Part shown: one piece after another, positions 42,262 through 50,066 of the stretch
Layout: each line of letters starts with the position of its first letter
Numbering within the stretch: position 1 is the stretch's first letter
Origin: Hymenobacter aerophilus DSM 13606
GTDB lineage: Bacteria; Bacteroidota; Bacteroidia; Cytophagales; Hymenobacteraceae
DNA: 64,000 nt
Reading direction: 5' to 3'
Assembly: GCF_000382225.1 (NCBI RefSeq)
Contig: NZ_KB907801.1
Coordinates: 213,078-277,077 of the forward strand
Made by a program: the position numbers and the translations under genes
Notes under the pieces: generated by a model
Databases searched by the model: none
Told to the model about the DNA's origin: nothing
Seen by the model: only the letters and a program-made list of their open reading frames with translations

Positions 42262-43632
42262 TTAGCGGACCTGCACCTCGTGGTTCTGAAGCATACGATA
42301 AATGGTGGACTTGCCGATTTGCAGCTTGGCCGCGACCTGCAGAATATTTCCCTCGTAGCGGTCGAGGTAGTGCTGCACGATGGCCGTAGTCTGGGCCCGC
42401 AGCGACTCGTCGGTGGGCGAAACGCCGCCCGAACTGTCGGCGGCGGGGTGGGGGCTGCGCAGGGGCAGGTCGGCGGCGGTGATAGAGCCGTTCTCGGCCA
42501 GCACGGCGGCCAGCTCCACCAGCGCCTTCAGCTCGCGCACGTTGCCCGGAAACGAGTAGCGCAGCAGCTTCTGCTGAGCCTCGTCCGAGAGCGTGCAGGC
42601 CGCCAGGCTGTTTTGCTGGCAGAACTCGTGCAGAAAACCTTCGGCCAGCAGCAGCACGTCGTCGCCCCGCTCGCGCAGCGGGGGCAGCTCAATGGGCAGG
42701 CCCAACAGGCGATAGTACAAATCTTCGCGAAACCGACCCTCGCGCACTTCGCGGGCCAGGTCGCGGTGGGTGGCCACCATTAGGCGGGCATCGAAGGGGA
42801 TGGTGCCGCTGCCGCCCACCCGGCACACCTCGCGCTCCTGCAGCACCCGCAGCAGCTTGGCCTGCAAACTCAAATCGAGCTCGGCCACCTCATCCAGAAA
42901 CAGGGTGCCGCGGTGGGCCTCCTCGAACCGGCCGATGCGCCGGGCCACGGCCCCGGTGAAGGCGCCCTTCTCGTGGCCAAACAACTCGCTTTCCAGCAGC
43001 TCGCGCGGAATGGCGGCCACGTTCACGGCCACGAAAGCCGCCTCGCGCCGGTCGGATCCGTAGTGGATGGCCTTAGCTACCAGCTCTTTGCCGGTGCCTG
43101 TTTCGCCCACAATCGACACCGTGATATTGGTGCGGGCGGCCTTATCGATGAGCGTGAACAGCTGGCGCATGGCCGGGCTATGGCCCCGGATGGCGCGGCG
43201 GGCGTCGTACTTGTGCCCGATTTGCTTGCGCAGCTGGGTATTTTCGCGGCGCAAGGCCAGCTGCTGCACAATATTGCCGACCGTATGCCACAGCCGGTCG
43301 GCGGTTTCCTCGTCCTTTACCAGGTAGTCGTAGGCGCCCTGTTGCAGCAGCCCTACGGCAGTACGGATGTCCTCCTGGGCCGAAATAACGATGACGGCTA
43401 CCTCCGGCAGCCGCTCTTTTATCCGCCGCAGCACCTCGTCGCCCCGGCCATCGGGCAGCGTGTAATCGAGCGTAATAATGTCGGGCGGTTCACTCAGGCT
43501 ATCGAGGCAGGATTGGGCAGTGGCAAAGCGGCGGACAATGTAATCGGGGTTTTGGGTCAGCTTGTACTCCAATAATTCGGCGTACCAAGCGTTGTCTTCA
43601 ACAATGAAGATTGAAGTAGCAGTGGAGTTCAT
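42262..43632 (-). CDS. NtrC-family sigma-54-dependent response regulator
   Basis: A 456-aa activator: receiver domain with phospho-acceptor D56 (ITLDYTLPDG); AAA+ domain with Walker A GETGTGKE (176-183), the sigma-54-contact loop GAFTGA (223-228) and Walker B TLFLDEVAE; and a Fis-type helix-turn-helix at the C-terminus (LQVAAKLQIGKSTIYRML). It should activate promoters read by sigma-54 RNA polymerase, when phosphorylated, probably by the hybrid kinase next door. It is divergent from the large T9SS surface protein, which may be a target, but no correctly spaced -24/-12 promoter was found there. Confidence 0.95.
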   Translation of the reverse strand: MNSTATSIFIVEDNAWYAELLEYKLTQNPDYIVRRFATAQSCLDSLSEPPDIITLDYTLPDGRGDEVLRRIKERLPEVAVIVISAQEDIRTAVGLLQQGAYDYLVKDEETADRLWHTVGNIVQQLALRRENTQLRKQIGHKYDARRAIRGHSPAMRQLFTLIDKAARTNITVSIVGETGTGKELVAKAIHYGSDRREAAFVAVNVAAIPRELLESELFGHEKGAFTGAVARRIGRFEEAHRGTLFLDEVAELDLSLQAKLLRVLQEREVCRVGGSGTIPFDARLMVATHRDLAREVREGRFREDLYYRLLGLPIELPPLRERGDDVLLLAEGFLHEFCQQNSLAACTLSDEAQQKLLRYSFPGNVRELKALVELAAVLAENGSITAADLPLRSPHPAADSSGGVSPTDESLRAQTTAIVQHYLDRYEGNILQVAAKLQIGKSTIYRMLQNHEVQVR

Positions 43633-43961
43633 GCGGAGGGATAAAGGATAGCACTTCTATAGACAGAGCGGTCTGGAAAGACAAAGCAGTCATTAGAAAA
43701 GTTCTATTCCTGAGAAAGTTGTTTTCAGCGGGTGATGCAAGCAGAGCAGTTATAACTGCGAGTATAAGCGGGAAACCCGGGCTTACCAAAAATTCTCTAA
43801 AGCGGAAAATATTTCCCACAATGAACCAATAAGTAAAGCGTACAATATTCTCAATATATTGATAACCAGCCCTGAAGAGCTTGCCGCAAGAGCTGGCCGG
43901 GTAGTTGGCAGGGAGGGGTAGGCCTGCATACGTATGGCTGTCAACCTATTACTACTTGATT
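43633..43961. other. AT-richer divergent intergenic region, no gene seen
   Basis: About 330 bases between the response-regulator gene and the surface-protein gene. It probably holds both promoters. It is distinctly lower in GC than the coding sequence around it. Confidence 0.45.
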
Positions 43962-46160
43962 ATGGCTGCTTTCTATACATCTGGCATTCGGCGCGGCAGG
44001 AGCCCGCTGATGCTATTAGCCGCGCTGCTGTTTGCGGCCCAAACGGCCCTGGGGGCCGGTGAACCTATCTACTCGTCGGGCGGGGCTAAAGGCACGAGCA
44101 CAAGCACTTCCGGGTTTTGTGTGCTGTGCACTGGAGGTGTCATCAATAAGGCGCTGGCTGCTGATGGTGATTTCAATACAGCAGCTACTATCCAGATACC
44201 GGTTTCACTATTAGGAGGAACGGTAAGATTGCGGATGGATTTGGCGGAGGAAGCCCCCAACAATTACCGCGCTGGCGTAGTAGTAAGGCGTAATGGTGCG
44301 TTGTTAGGCTTGCTGGGGACAGATATAGCGGGCGGCCTCCGGCTACGCACATTCCGGAAGGCAGCCTTACAGGAGTCGGTGCCGGTTAGTGCAGGCCTAG
44401 TGAAAGCTGCGCTAGGACAGGCAGGCGATGCGGTACGGCTCGAATTTATAGCAACCAAGCCTTTTGACCAGATTGAACTAGAGGCTGGTTCTTTACTTTC
44501 GGTGGGCTTCGACCTCGACGTGCTGTACGCCTACGCCATCGATGCCAACGTCATCGAGAAAACCGAGGGACTGGTTACGCGCTTCGACAGCCCCGCGACC
44601 AGCAACTACAGCACCCAGTCAACCGATGATAACGGCCTGCCTCTGTCGCTATGTGTGAACAGTGGCGTAGCCAGCCCGCAGAATGCCGTCGATAATGATC
44701 TGACCAACTACGCCACGCTGGTTTCGTTGCTAGGAGTAGATTGTCCCTCTACCCTGCAGGTGCAACTCGAAGGCCCGGCCCCGGCGGGCTACGAAGCGGG
44801 TTTTGTGCTGGGTTCGGGTGGCCTGCTCGACTTGAGCGTGCTAGACAACCTGCGCATCACCACCTACCAGGGCGGCGTGAAGCAGGAACAGGCCATCGGC
44901 CGCAACCTGCTGCGCTTGGAGGTGCTGCCCAACGGCCAGACCGTGGTGCGCTTCACCACCACCAAGCCCTTCGACCGGGTAGAGCTGCAGCGCACGAGCC
45001 TGATGGGCGCCCTCGACAACCTGAAAGTGTACTACGGCTTCGGCGTAACGCCCAGCACCTTCCGCGACCAGAACCCCCAGCTATCGGCTTTTGCTACCCC
45101 GAGTCTGAACAATGACTATCAAGTGAGTGGCACGCCCGGCCTCATCAGCAACCCGCAGCTGGCCGCCGACAATGACCTGAGCGGCAATGCCGCCAGCGTG
45201 GGCAGCTTAGTGGGTCTGCTGACTGCGCCGCGTCTGAAGCTGCGCCTCGACGGGCCCGGCAAGGCTGGCAACACGGCCGGCGTGGTGCTGGGCCGGGGTA
45301 CTGGGCTACTGGATGCCGAGGTGCTGAAAAGCGTACGCATCAGAACTTACAGCGGCGCTAATGGCGGTACTTTGGTAGAAACGGCTACGGGCGCCAGCCT
45401 GCTGAATGTGGAACTGCTGGCCGGCGGCCGCAGCGAGGTGTCATTCCTGACCACCCAGGATTTTGACTGGGTGGAAGTGGAATTCTTGACGGGCGTAGAA
45501 CTGCTGAACAATACCAACGTGTACTACGCCTTCGCCGAAGACCGGCCTACCGGCTTCCCGACTACTTTCGTGACGCCTACCGGCCCGCTGCCCGTGCAGC
45601 TGACTGCCTTTGCCGCCCGTGCCCGCGGCCTGGCTGTGGAGGTAAGCTGGGAAACGGCTACCGAAGTCAATAGCCACTATTTCGAGGTGGAGCGCTCGGC
45701 CGAAGCGGGCCGGGGCTTTGTGGCCGTGGGCCGCCAGCAGGCCGCCGGCACCAGCAACGGCAACCAGTACTATAGCCTCACCGATGCCGCTGCGGCCCAA
45801 TTGCCGGCCGGCGTGCTCTATTACCGCCTGCGCCAGGTCGACCTCGATGGCACCGAAACCTACTCGCAGGTGGCAGCGGTAACGCGCCAGGCGGCGGCTG
45901 TAGCATTGGCCCTATACCCCAACCCTGCCGCGGCGGGCGAGCAGCTGCGTATCGGGGGGCTGCCGGCGCCGATTGAGGGCGGCTATGAACTGCTGCTGTA
46001 TTCCATGCAGGGGGCGCTGGTAAGCCGTCAGCCGCTGCGTGGTACGGCGGCCGAAGTAGCGGTTCCCAACCTGGGACCGGGCGTGTACCAGGCCGTGGTG
46101 CGCGACGCAGCCGGCCGGCTGGTAGGTCGGCAGCGGCTGGCCCTGACGCAGGGCCGTTGA
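43962..46160 (+). CDS. Large T9SS-exported surface protein with three internal repeats
   Basis: A 732-aa protein with a signal peptide (LMLLAALLFAAQTALG). Three homologous segments of about 150-190 residues each hold the same motif: residues around AGVVVRRNGALLGLLG..LRLRTF, then AGFVLGSGGLLDLSVL..LRITTY, then AGVVLGRGTGLLDAEVL..VRIRTY. Next comes a beta-sandwich (LPVQLTAFAARARGLAVEVSWETATEVNSHYFEVERS, the common pre-sorting-domain motif) and a type A sorting domain (LALYPNPAAAGE to the end). The first repeat is AT-richer and more divergent. It is probably an adhesin or surface-layer component. The start ATG at 43962 was chosen because the signal peptide follows. Confidence 0.85.
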   Translation: MAAFYTSGIRRGRSPLMLLAALLFAAQTALGAGEPIYSSGGAKGTSTSTSGFCVLCTGGVINKALAADGDFNTAATIQIPVSLLGGTVRLRMDLAEEAPNNYRAGVVVRRNGALLGLLGTDIAGGLRLRTFRKAALQESVPVSAGLVKAALGQAGDAVRLEFIATKPFDQIELEAGSLLSVGFDLDVLYAYAIDANVIEKTEGLVTRFDSPATSNYSTQSTDDNGLPLSLCVNSGVASPQNAVDNDLTNYATLVSLLGVDCPSTLQVQLEGPAPAGYEAGFVLGSGGLLDLSVLDNLRITTYQGGVKQEQAIGRNLLRLEVLPNGQTVVRFTTTKPFDRVELQRTSLMGALDNLKVYYGFGVTPSTFRDQNPQLSAFATPSLNNDYQVSGTPGLISNPQLAADNDLSGNAASVGSLVGLLTAPRLKLRLDGPGKAGNTAGVVLGRGTGLLDAEVLKSVRIRTYSGANGGTLVETATGASLLNVELLAGGRSEVSFLTTQDFDWVEVEFLTGVELLNNTNVYYAFAEDRPTGFPTTFVTPTGPLPVQLTAFAARARGLAVEVSWETATEVNSHYFEVERSAEAGRGFVAVGRQQAAGTSNGNQYYSLTDAAAAQLPAGVLYYRLRQVDLDGTETYSQVAAVTRQAAAVALALYPNPAAAGEQLRIGGLPAPIEGGYELLLYSMQGALVSRQPLRGTAAEVAVPNLGPGVYQAVVRDAAGRLVGRQRLALTQGR

Positions 46161-46242
46161 GGCTAGTGGTGCCACGCGCAGGGACGGCGAAAGCAAAATT
46201 ATTAGTGGTGTACTATTTATTCGGCTGATGGCTATGGGAGCC

Positions 46243-46279
46243 GGAAAGTCCCGCTGGCTGCAAGCCGGTGGGACTTTCC
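46243..46279. terminator. Hairpin downstream of the surface protein gene
   Basis: GGAAAGTCCC pairs with GGGACTTTCC, with further GC-rich pairing inside. No T-run, so termination is uncertain. Confidence 0.45.
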
Positions 46280-46320
46280 GCATTATAGGGGCTGGCCGGG
46301 CAGTGGGGGGGGCAGGTGAT

Positions 46321-46366
46321 GGTAACATTCCGGTAACATTGGAGTACAACCAGCTTGGCAACTTTG
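46321..46366 (+). promoter_or_regulatory. Pho-box-like direct repeats and promoter of the secreted nuclease gene
   Basis: GGTAACAT occurs at 46321 and again at 46332, an exact 11-base period, followed after 18 bases by CAACTTTG (46359-46366), a weak TAnnTTTG box. Direct repeats of a 7-base unit with an 11-base period are the layout of Pho boxes. The same arrangement recurs at 48470. Confidence 0.5.
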
Positions 46367-46404
46367 TAAGCGTCTTGCATTTCCCACCATCTTACCACTG
46401 TTCT

Positions 46405-47292
46405 ATGTCGCGTACCATTTCCCGCATGCTGGGCCTGGTTTTGCTCAGCAGCCTGGCCATTTCCTGCTCCAAAGAAGCCATTGAGCCCGCCGGCCCCGGC
46501 GTTGGCTCACAAGTTGCCGACAGCACCAGCGCTACCCGCGACAACAACCTGGCCCTGGGCAACCCCAGCGGCGCCAAAACCGACACCAAGTTCTACTGGA
46601 ACTACCTCGTCACAAAGTCGCAGTACAGCCTGTCGTACCACCGCGACCGGGGCACGCCCAACTGGGTGAGTTGGCACCTGAGCAGCGCCTGGCTCGGCAG
46701 CACCCCGCGCCAGGACAACTTCGGGCCCGACAACTCGCTGCCCAGCGGCTGGTATCGCGTCAGCAGCAGCAGCTATTCGGGCTCCGGCTTCGACCGCGGC
46801 CATAACTGCCCCTCGGCCGACCGCACCGGCTCGAAGGCCGATAACTCGGCCACCTTCCTGATGGATAACATGATGCCTCAGGCCCCCAACAACAACCAGC
46901 GCACCTGGGCCGGGCTCGAAAACTACTGCCGCACGCTCGTTAATGCGGGCAACGAGCTTTACATCATTGCCGGCAGCTACGGCAAAGGCGGCACCGGCTC
47001 GGCCGGCTACAAAACCACCCTCGACCAGGGCCGCGTAACCGTGCCCGCCCGCTGCTGGAAAGTGGTGGTAGTGCTGCCGGTGGGCTCCAACGATGCCGCC
47101 CGCGTAACGAGCAGCACCCGCGTTATTGCCATCGACACGCCCAACGACAACGGCATCAGCACCACCTGGGGCAGCTACCGCACCAGCGTCGATGCCATTG
47201 AGAAGGCCACCGGCTACGACCTGCTATCGGCTGTATCGGCCAGCGTACAGGCCACCATTGAGGCCCGCGTAGACAACGGCCCCACCAGCTGA
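46405..47292 (+). CDS. Secreted DNA/RNA non-specific endonuclease (lipoprotein)
   Basis: A 295-aa nuclease with a lipoprotein signal (LGLVLLSSLAISC, Cys near 21). The active site is GFDRGHNCPSADR (His133 as general base) and the Mg ligand Asn is in MMPQAPNNNQRTW, as in Serratia-type NUC nucleases. It degrades DNA and RNA outside the cytoplasm, so it can feed on environmental nucleic acid, a source of phosphate. The upstream direct repeats suggest phosphate control (inference). ATG 46405 gives a short leader. Confidence 0.92.
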   Translation: MSRTISRMLGLVLLSSLAISCSKEAIEPAGPGVGSQVADSTSATRDNNLALGNPSGAKTDTKFYWNYLVTKSQYSLSYHRDRGTPNWVSWHLSSAWLGSTPRQDNFGPDNSLPSGWYRVSSSSYSGSGFDRGHNCPSADRTGSKADNSATFLMDNMMPQAPNNNQRTWAGLENYCRTLVNAGNELYIIAGSYGKGGTGSAGYKTTLDQGRVTVPARCWKVVVVLPVGSNDAARVTSSTRVIAIDTPNDNGISTTWGSYRTSVDAIEKATGYDLLSAVSASVQATIEARVDNGPTS

Positions 47293-47342
47293 TGTAACCG
47301 CTTCCGGGAGCTTACCAACCCATCGTATTCGGCAAGTGCCTA

Positions 47343-47384
47343 ACGAAAAAGTCGGCCGCGTTGTAACGCGGCCGACTTTTTCGT
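47343..47384. terminator. Strong bidirectional terminator
   Basis: ACGAAAAAGTCGGCCGCGTT pairs with AACGCGGCCGACTTTTTCGT, a perfect 20-bp stem with a 2-base loop, between convergent genes. Confidence 0.95.
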
Positions 47385-47404
47385 TCTTGCGCGAACTGAG
47401 CCGC

Positions 47405-47977
47405 TTATTGCGCGCCTACCTGTTCGTCGGCTACGCCCACGTGGTCGTCGGCGGGCTGGCTGTTCATGAACGAGCGGAACGACATGGCCGCCTCGCTGGC
47501 CAGCGAAGTGGCCTGGGCCCCCAGGCGGCGGTCGTTGTGGGTTTTGGCGTTGCTGCGGGCGGCCCGCAGCTCGGTCTGGTACTGCTCCAGTGGCACCCGC
47601 TGCGTGGGGTTGGCCGGGTCGGGCAGCACCTCAAACGAACTGACGTGGTAGGTGTAGCCGTTGTCGGTGGCCTGGAAACGGAACGTGAACAGCACGGTCA
47701 GGTTCTGGTCTTTGCCCCGGTCGTCCACGGGCTTTAGCGTGCCGGTGCCCGTTACCCGAATAGCCCCGCTGGCTGGCTCGGCTACTAGGCCGCTGGTGGG
47801 GGCGTAGGTGAACTTGTTACGGGCCCAGTCGAGGGCGCGGGTGTAAAGTGCGCTTCGGCCGGCGCCTTCCTGCACCACCTTCTCGGCATAATCGACCCGC
47901 TCGGGGGCCTGACCGCGGGTTGCCAGCGGCATGGCCAGGGTGCCCGCCAGTAAAAGCGGAAGTAGTATTTTATTCAT
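47405..47977 (-). CDS. DUF4468-family exported protein
   Basis: A 190-aa protein with signal peptide (LLPLLLAGTLAMPLATRGQ). The core LYTRALDWARNKF, AIRVTGTGTL and VLFTFRFQATDNGYTYHVSSFEV matches DUF4468 with a TBP-like fold, common in Bacteroidota. Function is unknown. It has an upstream promoter that matches the consensus exactly. Confidence 0.85.
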   Translation of the reverse strand: MNKILLPLLLAGTLAMPLATRGQAPERVDYAEKVVQEGAGRSALYTRALDWARNKFTYAPTSGLVAEPASGAIRVTGTGTLKPVDDRGKDQNLTVLFTFRFQATDNGYTYHVSSFEVLPDPANPTQRVPLEQYQTELRAARSNAKTHNDRRLGAQATSLASEAAMSFRSFMNSQPADDHVGVADEQVGAQ

Positions 47978-48469
47978 AGCATTCAGAAGGAAAGAAAGAA
48001 CAAGGGCTTTAAAAGCAGGCTTTTAGCAAAAGTAAACGCTAAATCCAATTCAGCAACAAACAGGCCGATTGTGATTATGTTAAGATTCCCGGTGCGCTAT
48101 CCAGCAGTTGCCCAAGTGAGCCTATTGAACCAAACGAAAAATTGCGCCAAGTCCTGCTGCAACACTAGGGCCCGAGCGTGCCGGCCGGGGTAAGGTGGGC
48201 GCAGCTGAATTGGGGCAAAAGCAGGAAGCGGGTAAAGGAGCAAGTGGTGTTTTCTCTCCTATATAGTGCAGAATCGCGGAAGGCTAATCCGAATTATTGA
48301 ACTATTCCGGTATGAGGGAATAGGGCTATTCGTGTTTGACAGCGGATGAAGGGCAAAGGTAAGATGTTGCCGCCGATAATAGGAGACAGAATGCAGGTTT
48401 TAATTTCGTTGATTAACAGCTAAATAAGGGCTAACTGCCTAGAGGGTGGCAATGGAGTAAAAACGATGA
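47978..48469. other. Long AT-richer intergenic region, no gene seen
   Basis: About 490 bases. Besides the DUF4468 promoter there is nothing with coding character. An unexplained stretch around 48175-48300 has short GC-rich blocks but no clear structure. Confidence 0.4.
48027..48056 (-). promoter_or_regulatory. Consensus Bacteroidota promoter of the DUF4468 gene
   Basis: On the minus strand, TTG (48056-48054), exactly 19 bases, then TACTTTTG (48034-48027), a full match to TAnnTTTG. The start site would be near 48020, giving a leader of about 43 bases. Confidence 0.75.
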
Positions 48470-48537
48470 GTTAACAATTTGGTAACATAACGGTAACATT
48501 GTAAAAGTCGTATAGGTAGAACGAATTGGTACTTTTG
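48470..48537 (+). promoter_or_regulatory. Pho-box-like triple direct repeat and promoter of the structured RNA
   Basis: GTTAACAA (48470), GGTAACAT (48481) and GGTAACAT (48492) have an 11-base period. TACTTTTG at 48530-48537 is an exact TAnnTTTG; the -33 position has TCG in place of TTG at 19-base spacing, so this promoter may need an activator. The repeat matches the nuclease upstream repeat. Confidence 0.55.
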
Positions 48538-48542
48538 TATCG

Positions 48543-48705
48543 TGCTTCAGCTAAATCAACATTCTTTGATGAAGCGTGGGACCGAGCGAAACGCCGTCCT
48601 GCGAGATGACCAGAAGGTCATTCTCTCCTTCGTTTCCCCCACTGATATTTTCGTTTTTCCGGCTTTTCTGCCTTTCACCGCTTCGGTTTTTGAAGCGGTT
48701 TTTTT
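48543..48705 (+). ncRNA. Putative structured RNA (three-way-junction-like) with terminator
   Basis: From the predicted start near 48543, about 160 nt fold as follows: a first hairpin GCTTC/GAAGC (48544-48548 with 48571-48575) with inner ATCAA/TTGAT; an outer stem GTGG/CCAC (48576-48579 with 48639-48642) that closes over two hairpins, GGAC..GTCC with GCG-AAA-CGC and TGACC-AGAA-GGTCA (48607-48620); and a terminator ACCGCTTC/GAAGCGGT plus Ts. No known RNA family was recognised. It is either a free small RNA or an attenuating leader for the 65-aa ORF 90 bases downstream. Confidence 0.55.
48677..48705 (+). terminator. Terminator of the structured RNA
   Basis: ACCGCTTC and GAAGCGGT form an 8-bp stem with a T-rich loop and are followed by six or seven Ts. 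Confidence 0.85.
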
Positions 48706-48793
48706 ATGCCCGGCCCACTCGGGCGGCGGCGGACCGGAAAGCATCTGACGTCGATTTTTCCTCGTTTTTCAACCTCTACTTTCACCACCCTAC

Positions 48794-48991
48794 ATGAACG
48801 ACAACACTACCCTCGCCCAGCAGATGGTAGCTGCCGCTCCTGCTGCCACCCCTGAATGGAACTCAGGCATGGGCTCCAAACGTGACTCCTGTACCGGCGT
48901 GGGTATGGCTCGGGTGGCCCGGTTCATCCTTGGTCAGACCGACATGCTCGACTGCGTCCCCTTCCTCATCAACCGCGAAAACGTCATCTAG
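48794..48991 (+). CDS. Unknown 65-residue protein
   Basis: MNDNTTLAQQMVAAAPAATP begins a 65-aa chain; the C-terminal half is hydrophobic (GVGMARVARFILGQTDMLDCVPFLINRENVI) with two Cys (DSCTGVG and LDCVPF). GC-rich third codon positions support it as a real gene. It has no signal peptide or recognised family. It follows the structured RNA on the same strand and is bounded by a terminator just after it, so expression could depend on readthrough of the RNA's terminator. A small peptide precursor is possible; nothing proves it. Confidence 0.5.
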   Translation: MNDNTTLAQQMVAAAPAATPEWNSGMGSKRDSCTGVGMARVARFILGQTDMLDCVPFLINRENVI

Positions 48992-49008
48992 CCTTCCTTT
49001 CCAGCAAG

Positions 49009-49033
49009 CGCCCGGTCATTGGCCGGGCGTTTT
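49009..49033 (+). terminator. Terminator after the 65-aa ORF
   Basis: CGCCCGG pairs with CCGGGCG over a short loop, followed by TTTT. Confidence 0.75.
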
Positions 49034-49088
49034 GCTTTGTGTCAGCGCTCAGCATGACGTTTTTCTAACCGATAACTAACTTACAGCT

Positions 49089-49979
49089 ATGCAACTCGGA
49101 ACGCTCACTTTACAGAACCCCGTGTGCCTAGCGGCTGCTCCGTGGCAGCTGGCGGGCGAAGGGTACGAACGACTGGGCGCCATCTTCACCCGCACCGTGA
49201 CGATGGAACCGCAGCCCGGCCATTACGAGGAAGGCATCTGGCAGGTAGCCGACCAGACGCTGCTCAATGCCAGCAACATGCGCACCGAAAGCGCCGAGAT
49301 TCTGGTGCAGGAATTCCTGCCCGGTCTGCGCCGCTTCGGCGTGCCGGTGCTGGTGAGCATCACGGCCCCCGGCGTGCCGGGCTTCCGCAAAATTGCCCGG
49401 TTTCTGGCCCGCGAAGTCGGCAGCCTGATTGCGGGCGTGGAGGTGTACCTGACCCAGCCCGACACCTCGGGCGGCGAGGCGCTGACGGCCGGTTTTGTGC
49501 GCGAGGCTACCCAGGCCGTGCGCGACGAACTGGGCCCCAGCGCCGCCGTGATAGTAAAGCTGCCACCCTGGCCCGAGCACATCCGTGGGCTGGCCCTCGG
49601 CGCCCAGCAGGGCGGGGCCGATGCCGTGGCCGCCACCAACCTGCTCAAAGCCCTGCACCTGCCCGATGATGCTAGTGCCGCCCCCGTAGCCGGTGGTATT
49701 TCGGGCGAGGCGCTGCGGCCAGTGGCCCTGCGCTGCGTGTGGGAGCTGGCCCACGACGAGCGGCTGACGCTGCCCGTGTTCGGTACCGGCGGCATTTTCA
49801 CGGCCGGCCACGTGACGGATTATCTGCGCTGCGGGGCGGCGGCCGTACAAATTGGCAGCGGCGAGTGGCTGGAACCCGGCCTCTCGGCCCGGCTGGCGGC
49901 AGAGTGCGGCAGGCCACCCCACCCCCGGACCCTCCCCTCCGGGAGAGGGGTGCCAGACGCGAGTTTAAAGATTCGTTGA
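49089..49979 (+). CDS. Dihydroorotate-dehydrogenase-like protein, key motifs altered
   Basis: A 296-aa TIM-barrel protein of the DHODH type, next to pyrF and pyrE. Family features kept: the start LGTLTLQNPVCLAA, LLNASNMRTES, VIVKLPPW, GGISGEALRP and GTGGIFTAGHVTDYLRCGAAAVQIGSG. But the FMN-contact Lys of the usual TKT motif is R35 here (TRT), and the usual N-x-S-C-P-N catalytic loop reads LTQPDTS (residues 121-127), with neither Cys nor Ser in the base position by eye. It may be a divergent or non-catalytic form. The last ~20 residues come from a palindromic repeat. Confidence 0.75.
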   Translation: MQLGTLTLQNPVCLAAAPWQLAGEGYERLGAIFTRTVTMEPQPGHYEEGIWQVADQTLLNASNMRTESAEILVQEFLPGLRRFGVPVLVSITAPGVPGFRKIARFLAREVGSLIAGVEVYLTQPDTSGGEALTAGFVREATQAVRDELGPSAAVIVKLPPWPEHIRGLALGAQQGGADAVAATNLLKALHLPDDASAAPVAGGISGEALRPVALRCVWELAHDERLTLPVFGTGGIFTAGHVTDYLRCGAAAVQIGSGEWLEPGLSARLAAECGRPPHPRTLPSGRGVPDASLKIR

Positions 49980-50022
49980 ACGCACCCCTCTCCCGGAGGG
50001 GAGGGTCCGGGGGTGGGGTGCG
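49915..50022. repeat. GC-rich palindromic element, CACCCCCGGACCCTC type, empty form
   Basis: CACCCCCGGACCCTCCCCTC and GAGGGGAGGGTCCGGGGGTG form an exact inverted pair, each arm containing its own small palindrome, around a 28-base core (CAGACGCGAGTTTAAAGATT and on). The left arm encodes the end of the dihydroorotate-dehydrogenase-like gene. The same arm family flanks the DUF559 cargo at 56 kb, so this is the form without cargo. Confidence 0.88.
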
Positions 50023-50066
50023 CGCCAGCACATTCCGCCCATATTTCCCACTCTCAACCCACTTGT

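Noticed and set aside
43893..43910. Possible sigma-54 promoter (CTGGCC..TTGGCA) before the large surface protein
   Set aside because: The GG-to-GC spacing is one base too long, and this spacing is strict in known sigma-54 promoters.
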